Of a stretch of 64,000 nucleotides of DNA, positions 56,146 to 64,000 are shown in pieces (position 1 is the first letter of the stretch; each line of letters opens with the position of its first letter). Source of the DNA: [Clostridium] symbiosum (GTDB taxonomy: Bacteria; Bacillota; Clostridia; Lachnospirales; Lachnospiraceae); the NCBI GenBank assembly GCA_036419695.1, contig CP143946.1, positions 724,501 through 788,500 of the forward strand, given 5' to 3'. Both the position numbers and the translations under genes were made by a program. The notes beneath the pieces were generated by a model. The model worked only from the letters and a program-made list of their open reading frames with translations. It had not been told where the DNA came from and did not search any database.

Positions 56146-57504
56146 TTATTTCACAAGAACTTTTTTCGCCCATCCGCCTGTCTTATATCTTGTAAAGGAG
56201 ATAACGGAACCGACAAGCCATCCAATCGGGATAGACCACCAGATTGCCCCCGGGCCGATCCGGTTGGCCAGGAAGTAAGCCAGGAGTACACGGGAGAAAA
56301 GGTTGCCCAGTGAGCTGAACATAAAGGTTTTCATATCGCCCGCACCCCGTAAAAGACCATTGCTTGAAAACATGATTCCCATTAATATGTAGAACGAAGA
56401 TACCACGTGCATATAATCCATACCGTAGTTGATTGCCTCGACGTTGGCATTGGAATCCATGAACATATTTAAGAGATTCGGGCCGAACAGGAAGATAATC
56501 AGTGTGATAATGGCGCTGAACACGACAACCATGAACATATTGGCCTTGTAACCTTCTTTGACACGCTCGATTTTCCCGGCGCCGATATTCTGGGCCGTGT
56601 AGCTGGACATGGCGTTTGAAAAGTTCATGTTGGGCATCATTGCAAGGCTGTCGATCTTGGTCGCGGCCGTATAACCGGCAATAAAGATGGAGCCGTAGGA
56701 GTTTACCAGACCCTGCATCATCAGCATGCTGATGGATACGATGGATTGCTGAATCATGGACGGAACGCCGATCCTGGCAATCCGCTTCACGGCGGAGAAA
56801 TGGAACAGCGGCCGTTTCATCTCATTCTCGTGTCCCGGTTCATCCTCCAGGTTTTTAAGGCGCGCCATGATGACGACCAACGACAGACCGGCACAGATTC
56901 CCTGGGCAATCAGGGTGGCCCAGGCCACACCGGCGACGCCCATATGGAACTTGATTACAAATAAAAGATCCAGTACGATATTGGTCAGGGTCGACAGCAT
57001 CAGGAAATACAGCGGCGTCTTGCTGTCTCCCAGAGCGTTGTAGATACCGTTTAAGGTATTGTAAATAAAGAGGAAAATGGCTCCTCCCAAATAAATGCGC
57101 AGGTAAATCAGGGAGTCCGCCATAATGTTATCTGGTGTTTTTAATAGCCTTAAAATTCCGGGTGAGATAATCTCTCCAATCACGGTAATGGCGGCGCTTA
57201 AGACAAACTGGCCGATCAGCGCGGTGGAAATCGTAGTTTTCATCTCGCGCACCCGACCGGCTCCGAAGAGCTGTGAGATAACGACGTTACACCCCATAGA
57301 CAGCCCGGAGGCCAGGGCAACAGCCAGAAAAACAACCGGGAAAGACGCCCCGACGGCGGCCAGAGCGTCAGCTCCGACAAAATTGCCGACAACGATGGAG
57401 TCCACCATGTTGTATAACTGCTGAAATAGATTTCCCATCAGCATAGGAAGAGAAAAGAAAAACAGCAGTTTCAGCGGTTTTCCTTCCGTCAGATTTTTAA
57501 TCAT
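56146..57504 (-). CDS. MATE-family multidrug efflux transporter
   Basis: A 452-residue protein with 12 membrane helices. MLMGNLFQQLYNMVDSIVVG, then NFVGADALAAVGASFP, forms the conserved first pair of helices. AQNIGAGKIERVKEG is the mid-loop, and the two halves repeat. MATE carriers expel cationic drugs or metabolites in exchange for Na+ or H+. A MarR regulator gene lies immediately upstream and overlaps by 8 bases, so the pair is coupled and the regulator probably represses both. The ATG follows AAAGGAGAATTTAGAAA. Confidence 0.93.
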   Translation of the reverse strand: MIKNLTEGKPLKLLFFFSLPMLMGNLFQQLYNMVDSIVVGNFVGADALAAVGASFPVVFLAVALASGLSMGCNVVISQLFGAGRVREMKTTISTALIGQFVLSAAITVIGEIISPGILRLLKTPDNIMADSLIYLRIYLGGAIFLFIYNTLNGIYNALGDSKTPLYFLMLSTLTNIVLDLLFVIKFHMGVAGVAWATLIAQGICAGLSLVVIMARLKNLEDEPGHENEMKRPLFHFSAVKRIARIGVPSMIQQSIVSISMLMMQGLVNSYGSIFIAGYTAATKIDSLAMMPNMNFSNAMSSYTAQNIGAGKIERVKEGYKANMFMVVVFSAIITLIIFLFGPNLLNMFMDSNANVEAINYGMDYMHVVSSFYILMGIMFSSNGLLRGAGDMKTFMFSSLGNLFSRVLLAYFLANRIGPGAIWWSIPIGWLVGSVISFTRYKTGGWAKKVLVK

Positions 57505-57925
57505 TTTCTAAATTCTCCTTTCCTGCAAGAGCATTTCTGGCAATCCGTTCCAGATAGCTTTGGTACTCCTGCTTCTCATCTTCCGTGAATCCTGCAAAAC
57601 AGCGTTCATTCCACTCTCTGGAAAAGGAATTAATGACTTCCAGCATCTCTTCCCCTTCTTCCGTCATTTCTATCAGCTTTTCACGTTTGTTGTCAGGGTT
57701 AACCAGACGGCGTATCAGGCTGCGTTCTTCCAGACGCTCCATCACCCTTGCCATTCGGCCCTTGTCGATATTGACGATACTGCAGAGGGTGTCCTGGTTG
57801 CACTGTCCGTGGCGGCTTAAGGCCAGCAGGACAACGCTGTCTACAGGCTTCAGGTTGCAGGTGCGCAGCCGGTCCCTCAAAAAGCTCTGTTCACATCGGC
57901 GTATAATACCAATATTGATTTGCAT
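57497..57925 (-). CDS. MarR-family transcriptional regulator
   Basis: A 142-residue winged-helix regulator. LKPVDSVVLLALSRHGQCNQ, then DTLCSIVNIDKGRMARVMER and LEERSLIRRLVNPDNKREKL (the wing), are the MarR DNA-binding domain. N- and C-terminal helices dimerise. The frame extends upstream to 58153, but the ATG at 57925, behind CCCGGGAGG, gives normal MarR length. It is co-transcribed with the MATE exporter and presumably derepresses it on ligand binding. Confidence 0.9.
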   Translation of the reverse strand: MQINIGIIRRCEQSFLRDRLRTCNLKPVDSVVLLALSRHGQCNQDTLCSIVNIDKGRMARVMERLEERSLIRRLVNPDNKREKLIEMTEEGEEMLEVINSFSREWNERCFAGFTEDEKQEYQSYLERIARNALAGKENLEND

Positions 57926-58311
57926 AAAAACCTCCCGGGAAAACAAAAAGATACAGTTTAGCCAGGGACTGGGCGGCAGTAATGAGAAACATTTACTGTT
58001 CACTCCGTGTGCAGTAACATGAAATAGATCCGGGCCGAACTGCAATAAAATAGTAATGAATCGTATACATACGAAATAATGATAATCAGTATGTTGCATA
58101 ATATAACCGTTGCTAACTTCAACTATTATATGAGCTATGAGAGAAAAAATCAAGAGGTTTTGATATTTTTTTCAATATTATGAAAAGAAAAAGCGGCAGC
58201 TGGTATCATGGAAATATTAATATGAAAATTACAATTAATCATAGAAATTCCGAATTTGCTATGCTATGATTAAAAGATTAGAGCAGAGAAGATATTGGAG
58301 GAGTGATGGTT
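57926..58311. promoter_or_regulatory. Divergent region marR-MATE / 2-HCT carrier
   Basis: For the minus strand, TTGATT (58153-58148), 17-base spacer, TATAAT (58130-58125) is a good marR promoter. A hairpin TTACTG / CAGTAA at 57992-58018, with TTCACTCCGTG in the loop, matches the end of the GTTACTG element at 62113-62133 in reverse orientation. The remainder, 58155-58300, is AT-rich with no gene. A clear promoter for the plus-strand carrier was not found. Confidence 0.5.
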
Positions 58312-59595
58312 ATGGAAAGAGATACTGGTAAAAAAGCGTGGGTAAAAATAGCCGGTTTTCCGCTTCCGCTTTATCTGGCGATATTCGCGCTGGTCACGGT
58401 TTGCATGTATGCAGGCTGCCTGCCAAAAGGCCTGGTGGGAGGCCTGATAGTTTTAATGGTACTGGGAGAAGGGCTGAATGCAATCGGCAATTCGGTACCT
58501 GTAGTCAGGACTTATCTCGGAGGTTCCGTTATCTGCATTCTGGGCGCGGCCGTGATTCAGTCGGCGGGGCTGATCCCGGAGGAGACGAATACAATTATAG
58601 ATAACTTTGTGAACCAGGAGGGATTCCTGGTGTTTTATATTTCAGCGCTGATCACCGGCAGCCTGTTTAATATTGACCGGGATCTTCTGATCAGGGCAAC
58701 CGTAAAGCTGCTCCCGACCGCAGTGATAGCTCTGGCAGTGGGAGTGAGCCTGTCCGGTCTTCTCGGGCTTTTTATGGGAAACAGTTTTATGGAGGGAATC
58801 CTTTTTATCGGTATTCCGATGACAAGCGGAGGAATGACGGCAGGGGCGGTTCCCCTGTCGGAGATGTATTCGTCCGTGCTTGGGATGGACGCGGGAGGGA
58901 TACTGACCCGTATCGCCCCGGCCACCGTGCTGGGAAACTGTGTGGCCATCGTGTTCGGCGCCCTGGCCAACAACCTGGGAGAGCGGAAACCGAACCTGAC
59001 GGGAAACGGGCGCCTTGTCAACGACGGGCATGAGGTGGCGCCCCGCCCGCCGATGAAACCCACTTTCGCCCTGCTATGCACGGGCCTCATTATTTCCCTG
59101 GCGTTTTATGAGCTGGGGGCGCTGTTTCACCGCTATATTCCCATTATTCCGACCTATGCCTGGATGATTATCGCGGTAGTTTTGGTGAAGGGAACCGGAA
59201 TTATGTCGGAGCAGCTGGAGGATGCGGCGAGGGAGTGGGGGCAGTTTGCCATCCACAGCTGGACGGCGGCGGCCCTGACGGGAATCGGGGCTACGCTGAT
59301 TGATTTGAAGACCATTCTCAGTACGATCACTCCGTTCTACCTTTTGACGGTGGTGCTGGTTGTCGCGGCGATCACGCTGACCGCGTCATTTGTCGGTAAA
59401 AAGATAGGATTTTATCCTCTGGAGTCCGCCATTGCTGCCGGTATGTGCACAACCAACATGGGCGGCTCGGGCAACGTAGCCGTTTTGAGCAGCGCGAAGC
59501 GGATGGAACTGCTCCCCTTTGCGCAGATTGTGACCCGATCATGCGGAGCGCTGATGCTGACCCTTGGAGGGGTGCTGGTACAGATGCTGAAGTGA
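58312..59595 (+). CDS. 2-hydroxycarboxylate transporter (CitS/MaeN family)
   Basis: A 427-residue secondary carrier. The two re-entrant GGxG-type motifs of the 2-HCT family are visible as IPMTSGGMTAGAVPLSEMY (~165-185) and NMGGSGNVAVLSSAKRMELL (~382-402). VVRTYLGGSVICILGAA lies near the start. Members take up citrate, malate or lactate with Na+ or H+ or exchange them. GTG and ATG codons at 58303 and 58306 overlap the GGAGGAG site, so the ATG at 58312 is preferred. No citrate-lyase or malic-enzyme gene is adjacent, so the substrate is undecided. Confidence 0.9.
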   Translation: MERDTGKKAWVKIAGFPLPLYLAIFALVTVCMYAGCLPKGLVGGLIVLMVLGEGLNAIGNSVPVVRTYLGGSVICILGAAVIQSAGLIPEETNTIIDNFVNQEGFLVFYISALITGSLFNIDRDLLIRATVKLLPTAVIALAVGVSLSGLLGLFMGNSFMEGILFIGIPMTSGGMTAGAVPLSEMYSSVLGMDAGGILTRIAPATVLGNCVAIVFGALANNLGERKPNLTGNGRLVNDGHEVAPRPPMKPTFALLCTGLIISLAFYELGALFHRYIPIIPTYAWMIIAVVLVKGTGIMSEQLEDAAREWGQFAIHSWTAAALTGIGATLIDLKTILSTITPFYLLTVVLVVAAITLTASFVGKKIGFYPLESAIAAGMCTTNMGGSGNVAVLSSAKRMELLPFAQIVTRSCGALMLTLGGVLVQMLK

Positions 59596-59702
59596 TGAGA
59601 TTTATTAAGGAGTATCAAGGTATAAAACCGCGTAGTGACAAAACAAGTTTGTGCATGCTATACTTAGGGCAGAAAAATATTTGCCAGGAGAGGTGAGCAG
59701 GG

Positions 59703-60143
59703 ATGAACAAAAGAGAGATTGATGCATATTCCTACCAGTTGGGAGTGATCGACTGTTTTAACGAGATGGTCAATGCGGGAGTAAAGAAGATTGCCATGAG
59801 CCACCCGTGCCGGACGCCGGAGGAGCGGGATGAGTGTTTAGAAGCGTGCCGTGAGATATGCGCTCAGTATGGTACGAAGATGTATGAAGAAAATGATTCT
59901 CTTGTCACGGATCTTTTTCCGGAGGAGATGAACAGAGGAGCCAGTCACTATATCTTTTATAAGAATGACGAAGATCTGGACAGCTATCTGTCCCTCAGAA
60001 AGCGGAAAGAAGAATTAATCAGGGAAGGCAGGTATACGGGGGAGGCCCGTTACCGGATAGCCTGGGATTTCGGGAAACTCCTGTCCTACACGGACGAAGC
60101 GGTTGAACGCCTGATCCGTGAGACCACAGGGGCAGAGAGATGA
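59703..60143 (+). CDS. Conserved hypothetical cytosolic protein
   Basis: A 146-residue soluble, charged protein (SYQLGVIDCFNEMVNAGVKK near the start, MSHPCRTPEERDECLEACRE next, RYRIAWDFGKLLSYTDEAVE near the end). It looks alpha-helical and has four to five cysteines in the first half. No family is recognised. Its last 4 bases overlap the start of the Smr-domain gene (ATGA), so the two are translationally coupled and probably act together, perhaps on nucleic acid. That link is inference. Confidence 0.65.
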   Translation: MNKREIDAYSYQLGVIDCFNEMVNAGVKKIAMSHPCRTPEERDECLEACREICAQYGTKMYEENDSLVTDLFPEEMNRGASHYIFYKNDEDLDSYLSLRKRKEELIREGRYTGEARYRIAWDFGKLLSYTDEAVERLIRETTGAER

Positions 60144-60391
60144 ACGGCGGAATCATAGAACTGGATCTGCACGGCCGGAGAGCTGAGGAGGCAAAACGCC
60201 TGATCGACGCCGAGCTTGACCGGGCAGGCCGGAATGTCTACCGGATCCGCCTGATACATGGGTTCCACGGAGGGACCGGAATAAAGAATATGATCTGGGA
60301 GGAGTATTCCTACGGCCGTGAACCGCGGGTGGTGCGGCTGGAGCACGGGATGAACCAGGGAATAACGGAACTGGTGCTGCGTGAATACTAG
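60140..60391 (+). CDS. Stand-alone Smr-domain protein
   Basis: An 83-residue protein consisting of little more than an Smr domain. IIELDLHGRRAEEAKRLIDA carries the LDLHG motif, and YRIRLIHGFHGGTGIKNMIW the HGxGxG-type motif (here HGFHGGTG). EYSYGREPRVVRLEHGMNQG ends the fold. Smr domains, also found at the C-terminus of MutS2, nick DNA or cleave RNA. The ATG is inside the upstream gene's end, giving tight coupling. A strong terminator follows. Confidence 0.85.
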   Translation: MNGGIIELDLHGRRAEEAKRLIDAELDRAGRNVYRIRLIHGFHGGTGIKNMIWEEYSYGREPRVVRLEHGMNQGITELVLREY

Positions 60392-60431
60392 AACGTGTAT
60401 GAAACTTCATTCCCGCTCTAAAACACGGCAG

Positions 60432-60482
60432 ACAGAGCCGCCGCAGACGGAATATGCTTCCCGGTCTACGGCGGCTCTGTCA
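60432..60482. terminator. Terminator between the Smr gene and the CoA-transferase gene
   Basis: ACAGAGCCGCCG and CGGCGGCTCTGT form the stem, with inner AGAC/GTCT pairing. The convergent position means it can serve both strands. Confidence 0.7.
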
Positions 60483-60527
60483 TTCTTTATGAGTCCAAAT
60501 CTTTATGTTTCTCAAATTCTACGTTTT

Positions 60528-61871
60528 TCAAATCTTATTGCTGCGTCTCCAGATATTCATCTTCTCGGCATCCTTAATCAGCTCATCTCTGAACTGTGGA
60601 TGTGCAACGGAGATGATAGCCTCGCATTTCTGCCAGGTGGAAAGACCTTTTAAATTAACCTTGCCGTACTCTGTTACGAGATAATGGATATTGGCACGGG
60701 TATCCGTTACGATGGAACCCTGGTTTAAGGTCGGAAGAATTCTGGATTTTAACTGGCCATCCCTTGTGCTGAAGGTGGAGGAACAGCAGATAAAGCTCTT
60801 TCCGCCTTTGGAAAGGTAAGCGCCCAGTACAAAGTCAAGCTGTCCGCCGGCGCCGCTGATATGTTTAATGCCTGCCGACTCCGCATTGACCTGTCCAAAG
60901 AGGTCCACGTCTACCGCATTGTTGATGGACATAAAGTTATCCAGCGCGGAGATGGAGCGGATATCATTGGTGTAGTCAACCGGTGCGCTCATACATTCAG
61001 GATTGTTATTAATGTAGTCGTAAAGTTTTTTCGTACCGGCGCCGAATGCGTAAACCTGGCGGCCCTTGTCGATGCCCTTGTGGGCGCCCGTGATCTTACC
61101 GGCGGCGGCAATATCCACAAATGCGTCAACATACATCTCGGTGTGAACGCCCAGATCTTTTAAGTCTGATTTGGCGATGAGGGAACCTACGGCATTCGGC
61201 ATTCCGCCGATACCAAGCTGGAGGCAGGCTCCGTCCGGAATCTCCTCCACGATCAGTTTTGCAACGGCCTCATCCACTTCCGTGGCGGCTCCGCCTGCGC
61301 CCATCTCGGCGATAGGAGGATTATTTCCCTCTACAACCATGTCAACCTGGGAGATATGCACGCCGTTTTCAAATCCACCGAGGCAGACCGGCATATTTTC
61401 ATTCACTTCCACGATGACGACTTTGGAGGTTTCGCAGCAGGCTGCCATATGGGAGGCGTTCGGTCCGAAGTTAAAGTATCCGTGTGCGTCCATTGGGGCA
61501 ACCTGGAAGATGGCAACGTCCGGTTTGGTAGAGGATTCTCTGTAGTATCTTGGAAGCTCGGAATAGCGGATTGGAGCATAATAGGAAAATCCCTGAGCAA
61601 TTGCCTTTCTCTCGATTCCGCTCATGTGCCAGGAATTCCATGTGAGATGCTCGGCCGGATTTTCGATTTTGAAAATCTCCGGTACCCACATCAGGATTCC
61701 GCCTCTGAAATTGACGTTGGTCAGCTCAGGCATACGTTTTGCCAGGGCGGCGTCTACGGCAACCGGAGTTCCGGTCGTCCAGCCATAGTCAACCCAGTCA
61801 CCGGACTTGACCACTGCAGCGGCCGCGTCGGCGGAAACCAGTTTTTCTGCATACATTTTCTTATAATCCAT
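60528..61871 (-). CDS. Butyryl-CoA:acetate CoA-transferase-like enzyme
   Basis: A 447-residue family I CoA-transferase (acetyl-CoA hydrolase/transferase fold). VKSGDWVDYGWTTGTPVAVD lies near the start. The active-site glutamate is in GVHTEMYVDAF (Glu ~245). NAESAGIKHISGAGGQLDFV and KGGKSFICCSSTFSTRDG are conserved in the But/4-hydroxybutyrate CoA-transferase group. In gut Lachnospiraceae the But enzyme moves CoA from butyryl-CoA to acetate and releases butyrate. The neighbouring EtfAB, an electron carrier for butyryl-CoA formation, supports this. A propionyl- or 4-hydroxybutyrate-specific relative cannot be excluded. The start is the ATG at 61871 behind AAGGTGAACAG. Confidence 0.82.
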   Translation of the reverse strand: MDYKKMYAEKLVSADAAAAVVKSGDWVDYGWTTGTPVAVDAALAKRMPELTNVNFRGGILMWVPEIFKIENPAEHLTWNSWHMSGIERKAIAQGFSYYAPIRYSELPRYYRESSTKPDVAIFQVAPMDAHGYFNFGPNASHMAACCETSKVVIVEVNENMPVCLGGFENGVHISQVDMVVEGNNPPIAEMGAGGAATEVDEAVAKLIVEEIPDGACLQLGIGGMPNAVGSLIAKSDLKDLGVHTEMYVDAFVDIAAAGKITGAHKGIDKGRQVYAFGAGTKKLYDYINNNPECMSAPVDYTNDIRSISALDNFMSINNAVDVDLFGQVNAESAGIKHISGAGGQLDFVLGAYLSKGGKSFICCSSTFSTRDGQLKSRILPTLNQGSIVTDTRANIHYLVTEYGKVNLKGLSTWQKCEAIISVAHPQFRDELIKDAEKMNIWRRSNKI

Positions 61872-61980
61872 ACTGTTCACCTTATCCTTAAACTTTTTAA
61901 AATGATGAAATAAGTGTAGCATTCTGTGGATTTTTTGTCAATGCTCATGGGCCTGGCGCTTATGCCCGCTGATACTCCGT

Positions 61981-62133
61981 GTTACTGTTTACAGGTAGTA
62001 TTCCGCGAGGCGTTTTTTGTGAGTGGAGCGCAGCGAAAGTCACAGAAAACCCGAGGGTTGCGGCGCGAAACGGCGTTTTTTGCCGTTTCTGTGCATCGCG
62101 CAGCGTGTTACTGGGCACGGAGTGAACAGTAAC
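61981..62133. repeat. GTTACTG-type intergenic element, copy 2
   Basis: 153 bases with terminal inverted repeats GTTACTGTTTAC and GTGAACAGTAAC. Inside are TATTCCGCGAGGCG, GCGCGAAACGGCG and GTGCATCGCGCAGCG, the blocks shared with 16255-16390. Its right end touches the stop codon of etfA. No coding capacity is apparent. Confidence 0.75.
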
Positions 62134-63149
62134 TACTCCGTCAGGGCATCGATGAGCTTTGGCAGCAGGACTTCCACGCTGCCGACGACTCCCAGATCAG
62201 AGATATCGAAAATCGGCGCGGCCGGATTCTTATTGATGGAAATAATCAGCCGGGAAGCCTCCATCCCCGTCACGTGCTGGAATGCTCCCGAGATTCCGCA
62301 GGCCAGATAGAGTTCGGGGCGCACGGTTTTTCCTGTCTGTCCCACCTGAGGGGAGGCGTCGATCCAGCCGGACTCCACACATGCCCTGGAACAGGCGATC
62401 TGGCCGTCCAGGAGGGAAGCCAGTGTCCGGAGCGTTTTAAATCCTTCAGGACCGCCGATGCCGCGCCCTCCTGCGACAAGTACCCTGGCCCGGGTGATGT
62501 CGGATTCCTGTTCCCTGCCTTTGACCGTGGAAATGACGGAGACGCCGTCTTCCATATTGCTGGAATCCACGGGAAAGGAACGGATAACGGCCGGGTTCAC
62601 AGCAGGAGAGGGTAAATCTGCCGGAAGTGCATCAGCCTCCATCCTCATTTTTGCAAGCACGCCCGGCCTGACCGTGGCCATCTGCGGCCGTTTTTCCCTG
62701 CAGACAAAGGTATCAATGGAAATGCCGTCCGTATTGGGGCGCGTCATGAGCAGCAGGCCGTTTTCCGGTGAGAGGGAGAGGGCGGTGCAGTCGGTGACAA
62801 GGCCGGTATTCAGCCTGGCTGCGGCGCCGGAGGCGATTTCTATCCCGATCATAGTGGAGCCGAAGAGGACAATTTCCGGTTCTGCCTTTTTAATGGCCAG
62901 GCTCACAGCCCCCGCATAGGGTTTCGCCCTGTACTCTTCAAGAAAGGGAGCGTCAATCACCCACACCTCGTCACTGCCTTCCTCCGCCAGTTTCTCTGCG
63001 CTTTCTTTAAGCCGAAAACCGGCAATAACGGCGATCACCCTGCCGCCAGTCTGTTTTGCCAGTTCTCTGGCTCCGCAGATCAGCTCCAGACTGATTTTCT
63101 GTAAAATTCCGTCTCTCTGCTCCGCGATTATGACAATATCATGGTTCAT
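62133..63149 (-). CDS. etfA: Electron transfer flavoprotein subunit alpha
   Basis: A 338-residue EtfA. The N-terminal domain (DIVIIAEQRDGILQKISLEL) is followed by a C-terminal FAD domain with VLVAGGRGIGGPEGFKTLRT. GQTGKTVRPELYLACGISGA, then FQHVTGM, is the ETF alpha signature that holds FAD. Together with EtfB it passes electrons between acyl-CoA dehydrogenases and other carriers; in butyrate formers a related complex bifurcates electrons to ferredoxin. It lies 16 bases behind etfB in the same operon. A repeat element begins directly at its stop codon. Confidence 0.93.
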   Translation of the reverse strand: MNHDIVIIAEQRDGILQKISLELICGARELAKQTGGRVIAVIAGFRLKESAEKLAEEGSDEVWVIDAPFLEEYRAKPYAGAVSLAIKKAEPEIVLFGSTMIGIEIASGAAARLNTGLVTDCTALSLSPENGLLLMTRPNTDGISIDTFVCREKRPQMATVRPGVLAKMRMEADALPADLPSPAVNPAVIRSFPVDSSNMEDGVSVISTVKGREQESDITRARVLVAGGRGIGGPEGFKTLRTLASLLDGQIACSRACVESGWIDASPQVGQTGKTVRPELYLACGISGAFQHVTGMEASRLIISINKNPAAPIFDISDLGVVGSVEVLLPKLIDALTE

Positions 63150-63165
63150 TTCGTATCCCTTTCTA

Positions 63166-63882
63166 CTAGATTATATTGTTTTTGTGCATGATGTCCATAA
63201 TGGCGGTTACGGCCTCCTCCGTGGGAACGGTGAGGATGGTTCCATGATGCCTCTCTTTTTTCTTATCTGAATGGAGAAGTGTGAGACAGGAGGAATCGCC
63301 GGAGCGGAACGCCTTGTCTGCCGGGATCACCGGAATCTCCATCGAGTAGGCCCTGGTAATGCCGTCGGCCGTCATATAGATACGCTTTCCGGGCTGCAAA
63401 AGGGCGCTTATCAGACAGGGGGAAGGAAGGTTCACCATCTGGTACCTGTCTTCAAACAGGCGTTTTACGGTAAAACCATCCTTTTCGGAATAGGCGGCTT
63501 CGTCCGCATACCCGGCCTGGGGGAGATCCAAAAATGAAGCCAGCAGGAAACCGGTTTGGATTGTGTCGCCATCCACGTTATAGCAGCTCGTGAAAATGGC
63601 GTCGAATTCCATGGAGCGGAGATTATCGCAGAGCAGCCGGGCATACAGTAACGGTTCGGGAGTGGAAGGAAGGCCGGGAGGGAGAAGGAGCAGAAGAGCG
63701 CCGTCACATCCCATTGCGACGGCCTCCCTGAGAAGGGAAAGTCCTGGCTCCGTTCCCAGGCAGACGGCGGTGACCGTGCCGCCGGCCTGTTTTTTTAAAC
63801 GCAGGGCGGCCTCCACTGCGGCGTAATCCTGTTTTGCCTCTGTGTCAGGGGCAGTTTGGCGAATGATGGCAATCGTATTCAT
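63166..63882 (-). CDS. etfB: Electron transfer flavoprotein subunit beta, divergent
   Basis: A 238-residue protein in the place and with the fold of EtfB. AAVEAALRLKKQAGGTVTAV, then CLGTEPGLSLLREAVAMGCD, gives the usual first half. DAIFTSCYNVDGDTIQTGFL and LLASFLDLPQ replace the standard GxQSxD-type signature (here VDGDTIQTG). The family is normally about 250-260 residues. The altered signature places it outside the classic Bcd-EtfAB set and nearer to paralogues that serve other dehydrogenases. The ATG follows CCGGAGGATTTTTT. Confidence 0.82.
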   Translation of the reverse strand: MNTIAIIRQTAPDTEAKQDYAAVEAALRLKKQAGGTVTAVCLGTEPGLSLLREAVAMGCDGALLLLLPPGLPSTPEPLLYARLLCDNLRSMEFDAIFTSCYNVDGDTIQTGFLLASFLDLPQAGYADEAAYSEKDGFTVKRLFEDRYQMVNLPSPCLISALLQPGKRIYMTADGITRAYSMEIPVIPADKAFRSGDSSCLTLLHSDKKKERHHGTILTVPTEEAVTAIMDIMHKNNII

Positions 63883-63943
63883 AAAAAATCCTCCGGGGAA
63901 ACAACGGAAAGCGCATATCGCGGATTTTTCGCTGTTAATTTAA

Positions 63944-63981
63944 GAAAAAGCATTGTGTCATGAAGACTACAATGCTTTTTC
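63944..63981. terminator. Bidirectional terminator upstream of etfB
   Basis: GAAAAAGCATTGT (63944-63956) and ACAATGCTTTTTC (63969-63981) form a perfect 13-bp stem with a 12-base loop. The A/T runs in the stem allow termination on both strands. It separates etfBA from whatever lies beyond the window. Confidence 0.7.
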
Positions 63982-64000
63982 CGCAATCTGCCGCAGCGAT

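Noticed and set aside
1..64000. tRNA, rRNA or prophage genes
   Set aside because: No cloverleaf with CCA-type end, no rRNA signature and no phage structural or integrase gene was noticed; a dedicated tRNA scan was not possible.

Overview
The window looks like a chromosomal segment of a strictly anaerobic, butyrate-forming Firmicute of the Lachnospiraceae / Clostridium cluster XIVa type (for example a [Clostridium] symbiosum- or Enterocloster-like organism; the species cannot be fixed from the sequence alone). The basis is AGGAGG-type ribosome binding sites with ATG/GTG/TTG starts, sigma-A promoters, a K+-dependent membrane pyrophosphatase, a butyryl-CoA:acetate CoA-transferase next to EtfAB, a class B sortase, RarA, RecD2, Rho and UppP of Gram-positive type, and moderate GC.

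Layout. 1-6.2 kb: end of a YczE-like membrane protein, an Old-Yellow-Enzyme/FeS/FAD reductase, and a LysR - YfcC carrier - M20 amidohydrolase peptide/amide-utilisation cluster. 6.2-8.5 kb: a long palindromic repeat, bioY with a palindromic operator over its promoter, a RelE/ParE toxin-antitoxin pair, and a structured non-coding stretch. 8.5-15.2 kb: mreB, recD2, comF and small envelope or hypothetical genes. 15.2-18.7 kb: a divergent LysR / NhaC-AEC transporter unit. 18.7-19.8 kb: about 1 kb of repeats. 19.8-27.2 kb: rpmG-secE-nusG-rplK-rplA and rplJ-rplL. These two ribosomal clusters are separated by a lipoprotein/diguanylate-cyclase pair and an L10 leader. 27.4-37.7 kb: Sir2-like protein, ung, uppP, polysaccharide deacetylase, rarA, rho, rpmE, a YqhQ-like gene, prmC and prfA. 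37.8-43.2 kb: class D beta-lactamase, YjbR protein, an 800-bp repeat, methyltransferase, XRE/zinc protein and a WG-repeat lipoprotein. 43.3-47.3 kb: an esterase-TRAP operon divergent from an AraC regulator. 47.3-53.7 kb: DUF2164, sortase B, rfbA-rfbB-rfbD, glmM and greA. 53.9-64 kb: hppA, a MarR/MATE unit, a 2-hydroxycarboxylate carrier, an Smr protein, CoA-transferase and EtfA/EtfB.

Most genes are housekeeping or nutrient-uptake genes. The unusual content is between them. There are at least three families of dispersed palindromic intergenic repeats: a nested long palindrome with TTAA-type ends, a short hairpin that always follows a terminator, and a roughly 150-bp GTTACTG element. Other points of interest are the sensor pair inserted between the L11/L1 and L10/L12 genes, an intact lipoprotein-type class D beta-lactamase, a Rho with an Arg/Gln/Ser/Asp repeat domain, a 15-bp minisatellite inside the rfb operon, and candidate PhoP, CcpA (cre) and biotin operators. 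All family assignments were made by reading translated motifs; no database search was run.
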